Both the position numbers and the translations under genes were made by a program. Source: Desulfobulbaceae bacterium (GTDB lineage Bacteria; Desulfobacterota; Desulfobulbia; Desulfobulbales; Desulfocapsaceae). Taken from it: DNA of 44,600 nt. Under the pieces are notes generated by a model. The model searched no databases, was not told the origin of the DNA, and saw nothing but the letters and a program-made list of their open reading frames with translations. Where the stretch lies: positions 1-44,600 of the forward strand of contig JAABSV010000033.1 in the NCBI GenBank assembly GCA_011390165.1. The letters run 5' to 3'. Below, piece after piece: positions 31,886 to 39,332 of the stretch. How positions within the stretch are numbered: the stretch's first letter is position 1; each line of letters begins with the position of its first letter.

Positions 31886-33157
31886 TTATAGACGGCCCTG
31901 CATATAGGGGAGGAGGACCTCCGGCAGGCCGATTGTCCCGTCCTCCTGCTGGTAGTTTTCCATGATCGCCAGCAGGGTGCGGCCAACCGCCAGGCCCGAG
32001 CCGTTCAGGGTGTGGACCAGGCGGCTTTTCTTCTGACCGCTTGGCCGGTAGCGGATACTGCCCCGCCGGGCCTGAAAATCGAGGAAGTTGGAGCAGGATG
32101 AGATCTCCCGGAAGCAGTCCTGACCGGGGAGCCAGACCTCGATATCGTAGGTCTTGGCGGCGGAAAAACCGAGGTCGCCGCTGCACAGGACCACCACCCG
32201 GTAGTGGAGGCCGAGGAGCTGCAGGACCTGTTCGGCATCGGCCAGCAATCCCTCCAGGGCCTCTTCCGACTGGGCCGGGGTGGTGAACTGCACCAGTTCC
32301 ACCTTGTCGAACTGGTGCTGGCGGATCAACCCCCGGGTGTCGCGGCCGTGGCTGCCCGCCTCGGCACGGAAACAGGGGGTGTAGGCGGTATATTTCCGCG
32401 GCAGTTCGTTCTCTTCCAGGGTCTCGTCGCGGTGGATGTTGGTTACCGGCACCTCGGCGGTGGGGATCAGGTAGAGGTCGTGGTCGGCTATCCGGAACAG
32501 GTCGTCGGCAAATTTCGGCAACTGCCCGGTGGCGGTCATCGACGGGGTGTTGACCAGGAAGGGGGGCAGCACCTCGGTGTAGCCGTGGCGCTCGGTGTGC
32601 AGATCGAGCATGAAGTTGATCAGCGCCCGTTCGAGCCTGGCGGCAAAACCCTTGAGGAGGGCAAAGCGGGCCCCGGAGAGCTTGGCGGCCCGTTCAAAAT
32701 CGAGTATCCCCAGATCCTCACCCAGTTCCCAGTGTGGTTTCGGCGGGAAGTTGAAGGCCGGCTTGCTCCCCCAGATTTTCACCTGGAGATTGTCCTCCTC
32801 GTTTTTGCCCACTGGCACGGAGTCGTGGCAGAGGTTGGGTATGGCCATAACCACTCCCATCAGGCTCTCTTCGATGCCGCCCAGTTCGCCATCAAGCTCC
32901 TTGATCCGCTGATTGGCCCGGCGCATGTCGGCAATCAGCGGCTCAGCCTCCGCTCCCCTGCCGCTTTTTTTCAGTTCGGCGATCTGTTCGGAGACGGTGT
33001 TGCGGGTACTCTTCAAGCCCTCTACTTCAGCCAGCAGGCTGAGCCGGCGGCTGTCGGTGGCGGCGAAGGTGTCGAGGAGTTGCTCCTCTTTGCCCCGGCG
33101 GGCGGTTTTCTCCCTGACCAGGTCGAGATTTTCACGGATGAAACGGAGTTCCAGCAT
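31886..33157 (-). CDS. serS: Seryl-tRNA synthetase
   Basis: The product has 423 residues, the usual bacterial size. The N-terminal long antiparallel coiled-coil arm that grips the tRNA-Ser variable arm spans about 30-105. The class II core has motif 1 at about 190-215, motif 2 '[20 protein letters not shown]' and motif 3 '[19 protein letters not shown]'. '[16 protein letters not shown]' is the serine-binding TAE loop. The reaction charges tRNA-Ser (and tRNA-Sec if present) with serine. It is transcribed alone from a leader of unknown extent. The upstream 390 bp is comparatively AT-rich, but no T-box-like element was recognised. It ends beside the degenerate 43-bp repeats. Confidence 0.97.
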   Translation of the reverse strand: MLELRFIRENLDLVREKTARRGKEEQLLDTFAATDSRRLSLLAEVEGLKSTRNTVSEQIAELKKSGRGAEAEPLIADMRRANQRIKELDGELGGIEESLMGVVMAIPNLCHDSVPVGKNEEDNLQVKIWGSKPAFNFPPKPHWELGEDLGILDFERAAKLSGARFALLKGFAARLERALINFMLDLHTERHGYTEVLPPFLVNTPSMTATGQLPKFADDLFRIADHDLYLIPTAEVPVTNIHRDETLEENELPRKYTAYTPCFRAEAGSHGRDTRGLIRQHQFDKVELVQFTTPAQSEEALEGLLADAEQVLQLLGLHYRVVVLCSGDLGFSAAKTYDIEVWLPGQDCFREISSCSNFLDFQARRGSIRYRPSGQKKSRLVHTLNGSGLAVGRTLLAIMENYQQEDGTIGLPEVLLPYMQGRL

Positions 33158-33547
33158 TGGCGGGCACCACTTTGTCTCATGGCTGCCTTGAAAAATTCGA
33201 ATTTCCGTTCAAAATCAAGGCGAAAGAAAACAATTTGCCGCAGGCTTATAGTTGATATTCCGAGGACAAATTATTTTCTTTCAACTGAGAGATTGGGCGG
33301 AAATACCATTTTTCAAGGTGGCCTCATTGTTCTAGGGGGGAATGTTCGCCCTTTTTTAGCACGGCTCTTCGCTAAAAGCAATGCAACTCGCCACCCCGTT
33401 GCATTTTGCCGGGGCTTCTGCTACCCTGTCTCTTCTCTGGTCGGTCTATCCGGTCGAGACTGAGATTCCGCCGGCCTGCGGCTGAGCCCCATCCTGCCCG
33501 GCCCATGTACGTTCCTTCTATGTGCCTTCGCACTCGCTACCCTTTCT
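33158..33547. other. AT-rich divergent intergenic region between serS and tatC
   Basis: About 390 bp, clearly more AT-rich than its surroundings (33185-33330), so probably holding the promoters of both genes. It has a perfect palindrome AAATTCGAATTT (33193-33204). It also has an inverted repeat TTTTAGC/GCTAAAA (33354-33360 with 33371-33377), preceded by GGGGGG...CCC and six T, which could form a terminator or bidirectional hairpin. I cannot name a promoter with good spacing. Confidence 0.4.
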
Positions 33548-34246
33548 ATGGCGGTATACAGTAAACTGGTGGTTTGTATCGTCGAACTGCGGCGATCGAT
33601 CCGTAATCTGTTTCTGCTGGTAGCCCTCACCAGCCTGGCTGTTTTTTTTGTCTCGCCGCAGCTGCTGCACCTGGTGCAGGAAGATCTGGCCGAAAAGCTC
33701 TACTTTTTTTCCGTAGCCGGCCCCTTTCTGGCCCATGTCAAGCTGGCGCTCTTTGCCGCCGTTTTCCTGCTCATGCCCTGGCTGCTCACCGTTTTCTGGC
33801 GGGCACTGGCCAGCCCTTTCGGTATGGCTGGCGGGCAGCTGTTCTTCTTTATTTTTTTCACCTCTCTACTCTTTTACGCCGGGACGCTGTTCTGCTACTT
33901 TGTTACCCTCCCCTTCGGGATCAATTTCCTCCTCGGTTATGCCTCGGAGGAGTTACGGCCGGTCATTTCGGTGAGCCGTTTTGTCAACTTCGTCACCCTT
34001 TTTGTTCTTGCTTTCGGACTGGTCTTCGAGTTGCCCATCTTCATGGTATTCCTGGCCCGGGTTGGGGTCTGCAGTCGGAGCTTCTACGAGAAAAACCGGC
34101 GCTACGCGGTACTGGTGATAGCAATTATGGCGGCGATCCTTACCCCGACTCCGGATGTGGTCAACCTGAGCCTGATGGGAGTACCGCTCTATCTGCTCTA
34201 CGAGTCGGGGATTCTGGCGCTGCGGCTGCTGCCGGAGGGTCGGTGA
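33548..34246 (+). CDS. tatC: Twin-arginine translocase subunit TatC
   Basis: The 232-residue polytopic protein has six hydrophobic segments in the TatC pattern. N-terminal 'CIVELRRSIRNLFLLVALTS' is the 'HLxELRxR' equivalent, 'FFSVAGPFLAHVKLALFAAV' the conserved second region, and 'AAILTPTPDVVNLSLMGVPL' the signature 'LTPPDxxSQ'-type loop. TatC recognises twin-arginine signal peptides of folded proteins, typically cofactor-bearing periplasmic enzymes. No tatA or tatB is in the window. The N-terminus is shorter than usual and ATG 33548 has no clear ribosome site, so the start is uncertain. The FtsB-like gene follows 133 bp downstream on the same strand. Confidence 0.9.
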   Translation: MAVYSKLVVCIVELRRSIRNLFLLVALTSLAVFFVSPQLLHLVQEDLAEKLYFFSVAGPFLAHVKLALFAAVFLLMPWLLTVFWRALASPFGMAGGQLFFFIFFTSLLFYAGTLFCYFVTLPFGINFLLGYASEELRPVISVSRFVNFVTLFVLAFGLVFELPIFMVFLARVGVCSRSFYEKNRRYAVLVIAIMAAILTPTPDVVNLSLMGVPLYLLYESGILALRLLPEGR

Positions 34247-34379
34247 TGGCCGGCAGGTTGCGGTGGTAGGTGGTGCGTTTTGCCCGGGCAGCCGGAAGGC
34301 CAAGACCTGAAAAGGTTGCGAGGGTTCGTGTGGGTTGCCAGTGTTGAGCCGGTTGAGAGGGGTGTGGGAGGTGAGGGGA

Positions 34380-34712
34380 GTGGCGAAAAAAAGAATCAGA
34401 CCAAAGGTGAGGCGCTCGCCCCCGGCCACCGGCCGACTCCTCCGCCTGTCCGGGGTTCTGCTGGTTGTGGCCCTGCTCTGGCTCTTTTTTGCGCCCGGAG
34501 TGGGGGTGCTGGCCTGGTGGGGGAAAAGGGCGGAGCTGCGTCAACTGGAACGGGAGAGCGCCATGCTCGCTGAAGAAAATGCCCGCCTGGAGGAGAGTAT
34601 CAACCGTTTGCAGAACGATCCGCTCTACCTTGAAGAGGTGGCCAGAAAAGAACACCTGCTCCTTCGCAGGGACGAGCAGGTGTTCGATTTTTCCAGTGGT
34701 GATTCGAAGTGA
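34380..34712 (+). CDS. ftsB: FtsB/DivIC-type septum formation protein
   Basis: GTG 34380 has GGAGG eight bases upstream and gives 110 residues; an in-frame TTG at 34335 is possible. A very basic N-terminus (VAKKRIRPKVRRS) precedes one membrane span (about 18-37, 'LSGVLLVVALLWLFF'). A leucine-rich coiled coil follows ('LRQLERESAMLAEENARLEE') and the DivIC/FtsB core 'NDPLYLEEVARKEHLLLRRD'. FtsB forms a trimer with FtsL and FtsQ in the divisome. In many genomes the gene follows eno; here it follows tatC. The 133-bp gap contains no strong promoter, so co-transcription with tatC is possible. Confidence 0.8.
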   Translation: MAKKRIRPKVRRSPPATGRLLRLSGVLLVVALLWLFFAPGVGVLAWWGKRAELRQLERESAMLAEENARLEESINRLQNDPLYLEEVARKEHLLLRRDEQVFDFSSGDSK

Positions 34713-34758
34713 TCTCCTGGTGAAGGGTTCGCCCGGAACCCTTGCCGGCTTACGCCGC

Positions 34759-34968
34759 TCAGGAAAAACCACCCCTGGCCTTGCAGCCCGGGGGGGTGGA
34801 AAGACCGGCAGGGCCGCTGCCCACCCTGAGGCTGCCCGCCGAGACCAGTTTGTCGGCCTCTTTGCTACCGCAGGCCGGACAACCACCGATACCCGGGTCA
34901 CTGCTGGAAAGGGTGAGCACTTCAAAGACCTTGTTGCACTCCCGGCAACGGTACTCGTAGATCGGCAT
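34759..34968 (-). CDS. FmdB-type zinc-ribbon protein
   Basis: ATG 34968 has AGGAGGAAG upstream and gives 69 residues. It starts MPIYEYRCRECNKVFEV, the hallmark of the FmdB family of putative regulatory zinc ribbons. Two CxxC pairs (Cys8/Cys11 and Cys30/Cys33, 'GGCPACGS') chelate one zinc. A Gly/Ser/Pro-rich tail ends the protein. The family is named from a gene near formylmethanofuran dehydrogenase of methylotrophs, but it is widespread and mostly uncharacterised. It lies 20 bp downstream of the two-CW HTH gene on the same strand, so the two are probably co-transcribed. Confidence 0.85.
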   Translation of the reverse strand: MPIYEYRCRECNKVFEVLTLSSSDPGIGGCPACGSKEADKLVSAGSLRVGSGPAGLSTPPGCKARGGFS

Positions 34969-34988
34969 CTTCTTCCTCCTTGGACTTT

Positions 34989-35363
34989 TTACTCTTTCAT
35001 CAATTCTGTGAAGATTTTGCAATTTTTGCAGATTTCCAGCTTTTCTCTCTGCGTGAGTGACTGGGTGCAATCGCAGAGGGTGCCGTTTAAAAACCAGCAG
35101 AGATGGCCGCTCTGGAACTCCCAGGCAGGGCACTCCTCCTTGACGTCACACTGTTTCTGCTCCCAGCAGGGAAGCACTGGGCTCTTTTTCCCCCGCTGGT
35201 TGATCAGCAGGAAGAAAAGCTGCCGTTCGATATGTCCGGGAATGGTTCGCCAGCCCTGCTCGTAGCTGTGGATAGTTTTTAATGACATTCCAAGAAGTTC
35301 AGCCAGTTGTTTTTGAGTTTTTCCCAGCTTTTTGCGGGAAACACTAAATTCTTGCTTGGTCAA
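34989..35363 (-). CDS. HTH regulator with a C-terminal Cys-rich two-CW-type domain
   Basis: TTG 35363 with GAGG eight bases upstream gives 124 residues; the frame is open to a TTG at 35396. The N-terminal part is an XRE-like helix-turn-helix: 'RKKLGKTQKQLAELLGMSLK' followed by 'TIHSYEQGWRTIPGHIERQ'. The C-terminal part (about 65-118) is Cys-rich: 'PCWEQKQCDVKEECPAWEF', 'GHLCWFLNGTLCDC' and 'CKNCKIF'. The CW-x4-C and LCW pattern is that of the two-CW domain, which is found in sensor and regulatory proteins of Desulfobacterota and others and is thought to bind metal or Fe-S and sense redox. It heads a bicistron with the FmdB-like protein. A pair of CATATG palindromes lies 60-82 bp upstream and may be its operator. 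Confidence 0.78.
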   Translation of the reverse strand: MTKQEFSVSRKKLGKTQKQLAELLGMSLKTIHSYEQGWRTIPGHIERQLFFLLINQRGKKSPVLPCWEQKQCDVKEECPAWEFQSGHLCWFLNGTLCDCTQSLTQREKLEICKNCKIFTELMKE

Positions 35364-35422
35364 GAGCGGTACCTCGTCAAGTAGGGGTGGTGGCAAAAGC
35401 CGGTCAGCAGCCTGTCTCAGCC

Positions 35423-35445
35423 CATATGGTAATTATTGTCATATG
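35423..35445 (-). promoter_or_regulatory. CATATG pair upstream of the HTH regulator, possible operator
   Basis: Two palindromic CATATG hexamers (35423-35428 and 35440-35445) flank an 11-bp AT-rich centre. On the minus strand CTGACA at 35444-35449 and TATGGG at 35421-35426 are 17 bp apart and would be a plausible promoter overlapping the sites. The rest of 35446-35828 holds degenerate TCTGGCC-type repetition at 35561-35625 and an inverted repeat GTCCCG/CGGGAC (35713-35731), with no gene. Confidence 0.4.
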
Positions 35446-35646
35446 TCAGTATCTACCAGATTTATCCACAATTGGCTGTACTTTTCCCCGCATCCGCAAC
35501 CGGGGTATTGTCTATCGAGCCCCGGGCCATCGTGGCTCTGGGCCTCTGAGTCGTCCGAACATCTGGCCATTGTGTCGTCTGCCCGTCTGGCCACCTGGCC
35601 TCCTAGCCATCTGGTCGCCCAACTAACGGGGGTGAAAATCTCTTCC

Positions 35647-35675
35647 TTTTTGCCAGCGCAAATTGGTACTATACT
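35647..35675 (+). promoter_or_regulatory. Possible promoter of the lipoprotein/UDG pair
   Basis: TTTTTG (35647-35652), a 17-bp spacer and TATACT (35670-35675). The -10 is good and the -35 is poor. It lies about 150 bp upstream of the lipoprotein gene. Confidence 0.35.
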
Positions 35676-35828
35676 AAGCACACCGATTGTTTTAGCAAAT
35701 GATAAAGTACGCGTCCCGAAAGAACCGGGACTTGTCCGCCGCTCTTCTCTCGCCCTTTCGGCCCAACTGACCGCCATCGGCTAAAGAGGGGCAATCGTGG
35801 AGTAAAATTTTTTCTCATGGGAGTAGCG

Positions 35829-36410
35829 ATGAACCCTCCTTTCCTGTTCGGGCAGAAGAATCTGTTACCAACCCGGCCGCTTGCCTCACCTCTTTCCTTG
35901 TTCCTCTCGCCCTTCTCGCCGATTTTTGCCATTCTCCTGTGCCTGCTGGCCATCCTGCCGGCCGGTTGCGCCAGCTTTATCGTGCCGCAGGAGGGGATGG
36001 TCGCCCGGCCGGAATCGCGTATCGCCCTGGTCGACAAGGGGGAGGTGAGTGGGATCTGGGCCAGCCGCGATTTTACCCTCGAATACCGGCTGCTCCTCTC
36101 TGCCGATACGCTGACCCTTTCCGGCCCTCTCACCCTGGCCCCGGCGGTCAGCAACTCCTTTCCGGTGGTGCGTTCCCTCTTTTTTCGGCTTAACTTTCTC
36201 GATAGCGCCGGTCGGGTGCTGGCCAGCAGTGATATCACCCCGCTCTACGGCATCTACAACAATTACGACAACCCGACCACGCTGTCGATCCGCCGACCGA
36301 GGCCGCCGGGCAGTGTGGCCATTGCCTTCAACTACTACGGGGTCTTTCGGGGACGGTTTGAGGCCATGGGGGGGGATGAGTTGACCGTCTCCCATTTTCC
36401 CTTTGATTGA
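35829..36410 (+). CDS. Predicted lipoprotein of unknown function
   Basis: ATG 35829 has GGGAG five bases upstream (ATG 35817 is an alternative) and gives 193 residues. A long N-region leads to a hydrophobic core 'PIFAILLCLLAI' and lipobox LPAGC (Cys at about 47), so the mature protein should be lipid-anchored. The mature domain is strand-rich ('RIALVDKGEVSGIWASRDFT', 'VVRSLFFRLNFLDSAGRVL', 'GSVAIAFNYYGVFRGRF'), consistent with an immunoglobulin-like or beta-sandwich fold. I recognise no family. Its stop overlaps the presumed start of the UDG-like gene by 8 bp, so the two are likely translated together, although no functional link is obvious. Confidence 0.75.
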   Translation: MNPPFLFGQKNLLPTRPLASPLSLFLSPFSPIFAILLCLLAILPAGCASFIVPQEGMVARPESRIALVDKGEVSGIWASRDFTLEYRLLLSADTLTLSGPLTLAPAVSNSFPVVRSLFFRLNFLDSAGRVLASSDITPLYGIYNNYDNPTTLSIRRPRPPGSVAIAFNYYGVFRGRFEAMGGDELTVSHFPFD

Positions 36411-37284
36411 GTCAAAGGGGGAGGCCTTGCCGGTTGGTGCTGCCGGCGACGGTTCCAGGGCCTCCAGCGGCTCCAGCGGCCCCGGCGGTCGCGCCGAAGT
36501 GCTCCGAGGGCTGCTCAGTGGCCTGAAAGGGGTGCTCCGCTACCACCAGGCGCTGGGGATTGACCATTATCCGGGCTCCTCCGCCCTGGCCGCCTTTCTC
36601 CGTCTGCGCCTGCAGGACAAGGAGGAGGCCGCGCAGCCGACAGCACCGACTTCCTCTGCTGTCCTGCCGTCAGGCCACCCTGCCGACGTTGCCAACGTCC
36701 CAGCGGCAGCACTGGATCTCACCGCCATCGCCAGGGAAGTGGCCTGCTGTCGGGCCTGTTCGCTGGCCGGCAAGCGGCTCTACCCGGTGCCCGGCCGGGG
36801 TGCCGGCAAGGCCCGCTTGCTGCTGGTTGGCGACCATCTCGCCGCCGAGGCCGGCGGGGTGCTTCCCCCCGGCCAGCTGTTCGGGGTCCGTCAGGACGAT
36901 ATGCTGCTGAAGATGCTGGCCGCCATCCAGCTCGACCCTGCCGAGGTGTACATCACCAACCTGATCAAATGCGCTCTTCCCGCCGGCTGCCTTCCCCAGG
37001 CTGCCCATCAGGCCAGTTGCCTCCCCTTTTTGCGGCAAGAGATTGCCACCATCGCCCCGCAGGTGATCTGCAGCATGGGTATGGCCGCCACCCGGGCCCT
37101 GCTCGCCGGCACCGGTTCCCTTTCCAGCCTGCGGGGCACCTTCCATCCCCTTCCCGGCACCAGTGAGGCCGGACCGGTGGTGCTCGCCACCTACCACCCC
37201 AGCTACCTCCTGCAGAATCCGGAGATGAAGCGGGCCACCTGGGCCGATCTGCAACTTCTCGCCAGGCGGCTCTCCCAGGGGTGA
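36403..37284 (+). CDS. Uracil-DNA glycosylase superfamily protein (family-4-like) with altered active site
   Basis: The start is uncertain: TTG 36403 overlaps the lipoprotein stop, while TTG 36427 follows AAGGGGG. The N-terminal 110 residues are low complexity. The conserved domain (about 105-290) has the four Fe-S cysteines of family 4 UDGs, in 'CCRACSL' (two), 'NLIKCALP' and 'ASCLPFLRQEI'. It also has 'PQVICSMGMAATRALL' and the motif B-like 'ATYHPSYLLQNP'. Motif A, GEAPG in active family 4 enzymes, is GDHLAAEAGG here, lacking the usual Glu-Ala-Pro-Gly. Typical members remove uracil from deaminated DNA. This one may be a variant, inactive or altered glycosylase, or a different nucleic-acid binder. 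Confidence 0.75.
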   Translation: MIESKGEALPVGAAGDGSRASSGSSGPGGRAEVLRGLLSGLKGVLRYHQALGIDHYPGSSALAAFLRLRLQDKEEAAQPTAPTSSAVLPSGHPADVANVPAAALDLTAIAREVACCRACSLAGKRLYPVPGRGAGKARLLLVGDHLAAEAGGVLPPGQLFGVRQDDMLLKMLAAIQLDPAEVYITNLIKCALPAGCLPQAAHQASCLPFLRQEIATIAPQVICSMGMAATRALLAGTGSLSSLRGTFHPLPGTSEAGPVVLATYHPSYLLQNPEMKRATWADLQLLARRLSQG

Positions 37285-37330
37285 AACGCTTTCCCGGAAG
37301 GATTGGGATTGTACCGAGCGCCACCGGGGC

Positions 37331-37723
37331 TCAGCGGATCACCACCAGGCCCCGCCGGCCGAGTTGGCGGAGAAAAATAGTCACCGAGACCTCCGCCTCT
37401 TGTCGGCTAAGGTTGCTCGTTTCGGCAAATTCGCTGATCAGGGTGCGCACGTCCCGCTTGCCGTCGATGAGCAGCCAGACCCTGCTGCCCTGGCCGTCCA
37501 GCTGCAGCTTTTTGCGCAAATGTTCCGGCTGGTCGGGTTGGAAGCGGCGGGCCAGCTGGAGAAAGAATGGGCGGATCGGCAGGGGATAGTCGAGCAGCAG
37601 GGTGCCGTCGGCAAGGGTGTGCCACTGAACTGCAGGCGATCGTGCCGGAATGCAGGCCAGGGCCTCACTTCTGGTCAGCGGGCGGGGCTTTGCTGGTCGA
37701 CGGAAGAATGGCATGGCTGGCAT
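37331..37723 (-). CDS. Stand-alone PqqD-like protein
   Basis: The product has 130 residues from ATG 37723 (ATG 37714 is equally possible). The C-terminal 70 residues match the PqqD fold: 'QGSRVWLLIDGKRDVRTLIS', 'EFAETSNLSRQEAEVSVTIF' and 'LRQLGRRGLVVI', a winged-helix with the conserved 'VWxLiDG' turn. PqqD-like domains (RiPP recognition elements) bind precursor peptides for radical-SAM and other modifying enzymes. No radical-SAM enzyme or precursor peptide is visible near it. The N-terminal 50 residues include 'CIPARSPAVQWHTLADGTLL', a strand-rich segment. It is the last gene of the minus-strand block and overlaps the preceding gene by about 59 bp, implying translational coupling. Confidence 0.72.
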   Translation of the reverse strand: MPAMPFFRRPAKPRPLTRSEALACIPARSPAVQWHTLADGTLLLDYPLPIRPFFLQLARRFQPDQPEHLRKKLQLDGQGSRVWLLIDGKRDVRTLISEFAETSNLSRQEAEVSVTIFLRQLGRRGLVVIR

Positions 37724-38603
37724 CAAGTTGGTCGAGGAGGGCGGCAGCGATGGGTCCTTTGCCGCTCAGTACCAGGGCAAGTAGACGATCGGCCGACTGA
37801 TCGTGGCGGATGCGTGCCCGGATGAAGGGGTGTTCGCGGCGCAGCCGCAGGCGGAGTTGTTCTAAGAGAAGGGGTTCCCGCCGGCCATCGCAGCACTCCC
37901 CGCCGGCAGAGAGGCTGGTGGCCAGCTCGCCGGTGCCGGCCAGGGTGGAGAGTATTGCCGGCAGGGATTGCTGGGCGAGTCGGTGGCCGGCCGCAGACAG
38001 GCGGCAGCTCTCCAGCTGGACCGCCGGCCCGGCCAGGGAGAGACGGGTCAGGCCGGCGGCAAAGGTGTAGTTGCGCAGAGTAAAGGAGTGGGGGGTGGCC
38101 AGGGTGAAGTCCTGCAGCTGCCAGAGGGTGTCCCCGTGGCTGTGGCAGGAGGAGGTGGCCAGGATCTCGGCAAGCTCTGTTGCTCCTTGCGGCCCCGGCG
38201 CACCTTCCGGGCAGTGGAAGAGGAGGGTGGTGGCACAGTGTCGGCAAAGGAGGAAACCGCAGTCTATCTCGCCACTGGTGGCGGCAAAACAGCTGAGGTG
38301 GGCCACGGTTCGGGCCAGTTGCCGCCAGGGGGCGGCAAGCTGGCCTTCGGCAATTGGCAGGTTGCCCGGCGGGAGAAAGGACCGCAGTCGCCGGTGCACT
38401 TTTTTCGGGTTCACCGCGCCGGCCGGTTCCCAACGGAGCTGCAGTCTCGGCTGAAAATCCTCTTCAAAGAGGAGCTGCCGGAGCCCGACCACCCTCGCCT
38501 CCCAGCTGGTGGGGATATTCAGGCGCAGACCGTTCCAGGCAACCAGGCGGGTCGTACCTCCCGGCTCTCTCCCCATCGGTCCCGGCTTGCTCGCCACCGC
38601 CAT
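37665..38603 (-). CDS. Uncharacterised protein coupled to the PqqD-like protein
   Basis: ATG 38603 gives 312 residues and lies five bases after the stop of the exported-protein gene. The N-terminal domain starts 'LVAWNGLRLNIPTSWEARVV', a beta-strand-rich opening, and continues 'GLRQLLFEEDFQPRLQLRWE'. The middle holds a Cys cluster: 'CFAATSGEIDCGFLLCRHC' and then a further Cys in 'LLFHCPEG', which could bind zinc. The remainder alternates strands and helices ('FTLRNYTFAAGLTRLSLAG'). It has no signal peptide or membrane span. I do not recognise the family. Its 3' end overlaps the PqqD-like gene, so the two gene products are likely to work together. Confidence 0.6.
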   Translation of the reverse strand: MAVASKPGPMGREPGGTTRLVAWNGLRLNIPTSWEARVVGLRQLLFEEDFQPRLQLRWEPAGAVNPKKVHRRLRSFLPPGNLPIAEGQLAAPWRQLARTVAHLSCFAATSGEIDCGFLLCRHCATTLLFHCPEGAPGPQGATELAEILATSSCHSHGDTLWQLQDFTLATPHSFTLRNYTFAAGLTRLSLAGPAVQLESCRLSAAGHRLAQQSLPAILSTLAGTGELATSLSAGGECCDGRREPLLLEQLRLRLRREHPFIRARIRHDQSADRLLALVLSGKGPIAAALLDQLDASHAILPSTSKAPPADQK

Positions 38604-38608
38604 CCAAC

Positions 38609-39253
38609 TTACCGGGGAATGAGGTGGGACCAGTCGCTTTCTTGCAAAGCCTGCCGGCGACCGTGGTCGGTTTCGGCCATTTTCTGCGCACACATCTCCA
38701 CAAAGCAGAGCCTCTCCTCCTCGATCTTACGCGGATAGCTGAGCTTTACCATGTTGCCGATGGTCTCCCGTGCATCCTTGCCGTTGAACTGCAGGGTGAG
38801 GCTGACATCATTGCCCTCGGTATCGGTAAAGCGCCACTTCCAGACGTGCATCACCCCGAAGGCGTCCCCATGCCAGGAGTCCGGCTGGCCAAAGGATTGC
38901 CGGTATTTTTTCAACAGGGTCTTGTAGAAGATCTCAGTGTTGTCCTGGTACTTCATATCGATCTTGAGAATCTGGTTGGGGTACTGGCAGAACCCGTAGG
39001 AGATCACCCCCTTGCGGAAGCCGTGCCAGTCGGTGACCACAACCTCCTTCATGAAGTTGGTATCGACGATATCGGGGTAGCTGGTCACATCGGAGCCGAG
39101 GCTGATGCCGGCGATGGTGAGCGGGGTGGTGGCCGCGGAGAGGGTGGGCAGCCAGGCCAGCATCCCCCAGAGGATCGCCGTCAGAATGCGGGGCCCAGTC
39201 GCTGTGCCGGCGGCTCTGTTCACTGTGATGGTTGTTGGCAAGGATTGTCTCAT
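38609..39253 (-). CDS. Exported hypothetical protein of the OPT-like/FtsX block
   Basis: ATG 39253 has GGAGG six bases upstream and gives 214 residues; the frame is open to 39352. An N-terminal signal peptide (basic 'MRQSLP', hydrophobic 'ILTAILWGMLAWLP', 'TLSAAT') is present. The mature part begins 'LTIAGISLGSDVTSYPDIVD' and contains 'VVVTDWHGFRKGVISYGFCQ', 'LKKYRQSFGQPDSWHGDAFG' and 'MHVWKWRFTDTEGNDVSLTL'. This resembles small periplasmic proteins related to bla-regulator or YybH-like folds only superficially. It sits 79 bp after the OPT-like membrane protein and 5 bp before the next gene. It could be a periplasmic partner of the membrane complex. The function is unknown. Confidence 0.65.
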   Translation of the reverse strand: MRQSLPTTITVNRAAGTATGPRILTAILWGMLAWLPTLSAATTPLTIAGISLGSDVTSYPDIVDTNFMKEVVVTDWHGFRKGVISYGFCQYPNQILKIDMKYQDNTEIFYKTLLKKYRQSFGQPDSWHGDAFGVMHVWKWRFTDTEGNDVSLTLQFNGKDARETIGNMVKLSYPRKIEEERLCFVEMCAQKMAETDHGRRQALQESDWSHLIPR

Positions 39254-39332
39254 AGCTGCCTCCATGTCCGGGTATTCCAAAACTTTCTCACTACAATGGG
39301 CTGCGGTCCCCCTCCTGTCAAGCCGGACCGGG

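Noticed and set aside
33158..33547. T-box leader for serS
   Set aside because: No T-box core sequence or specifier stem could be found, and T-boxes are mainly in Firmicutes-type genomes.
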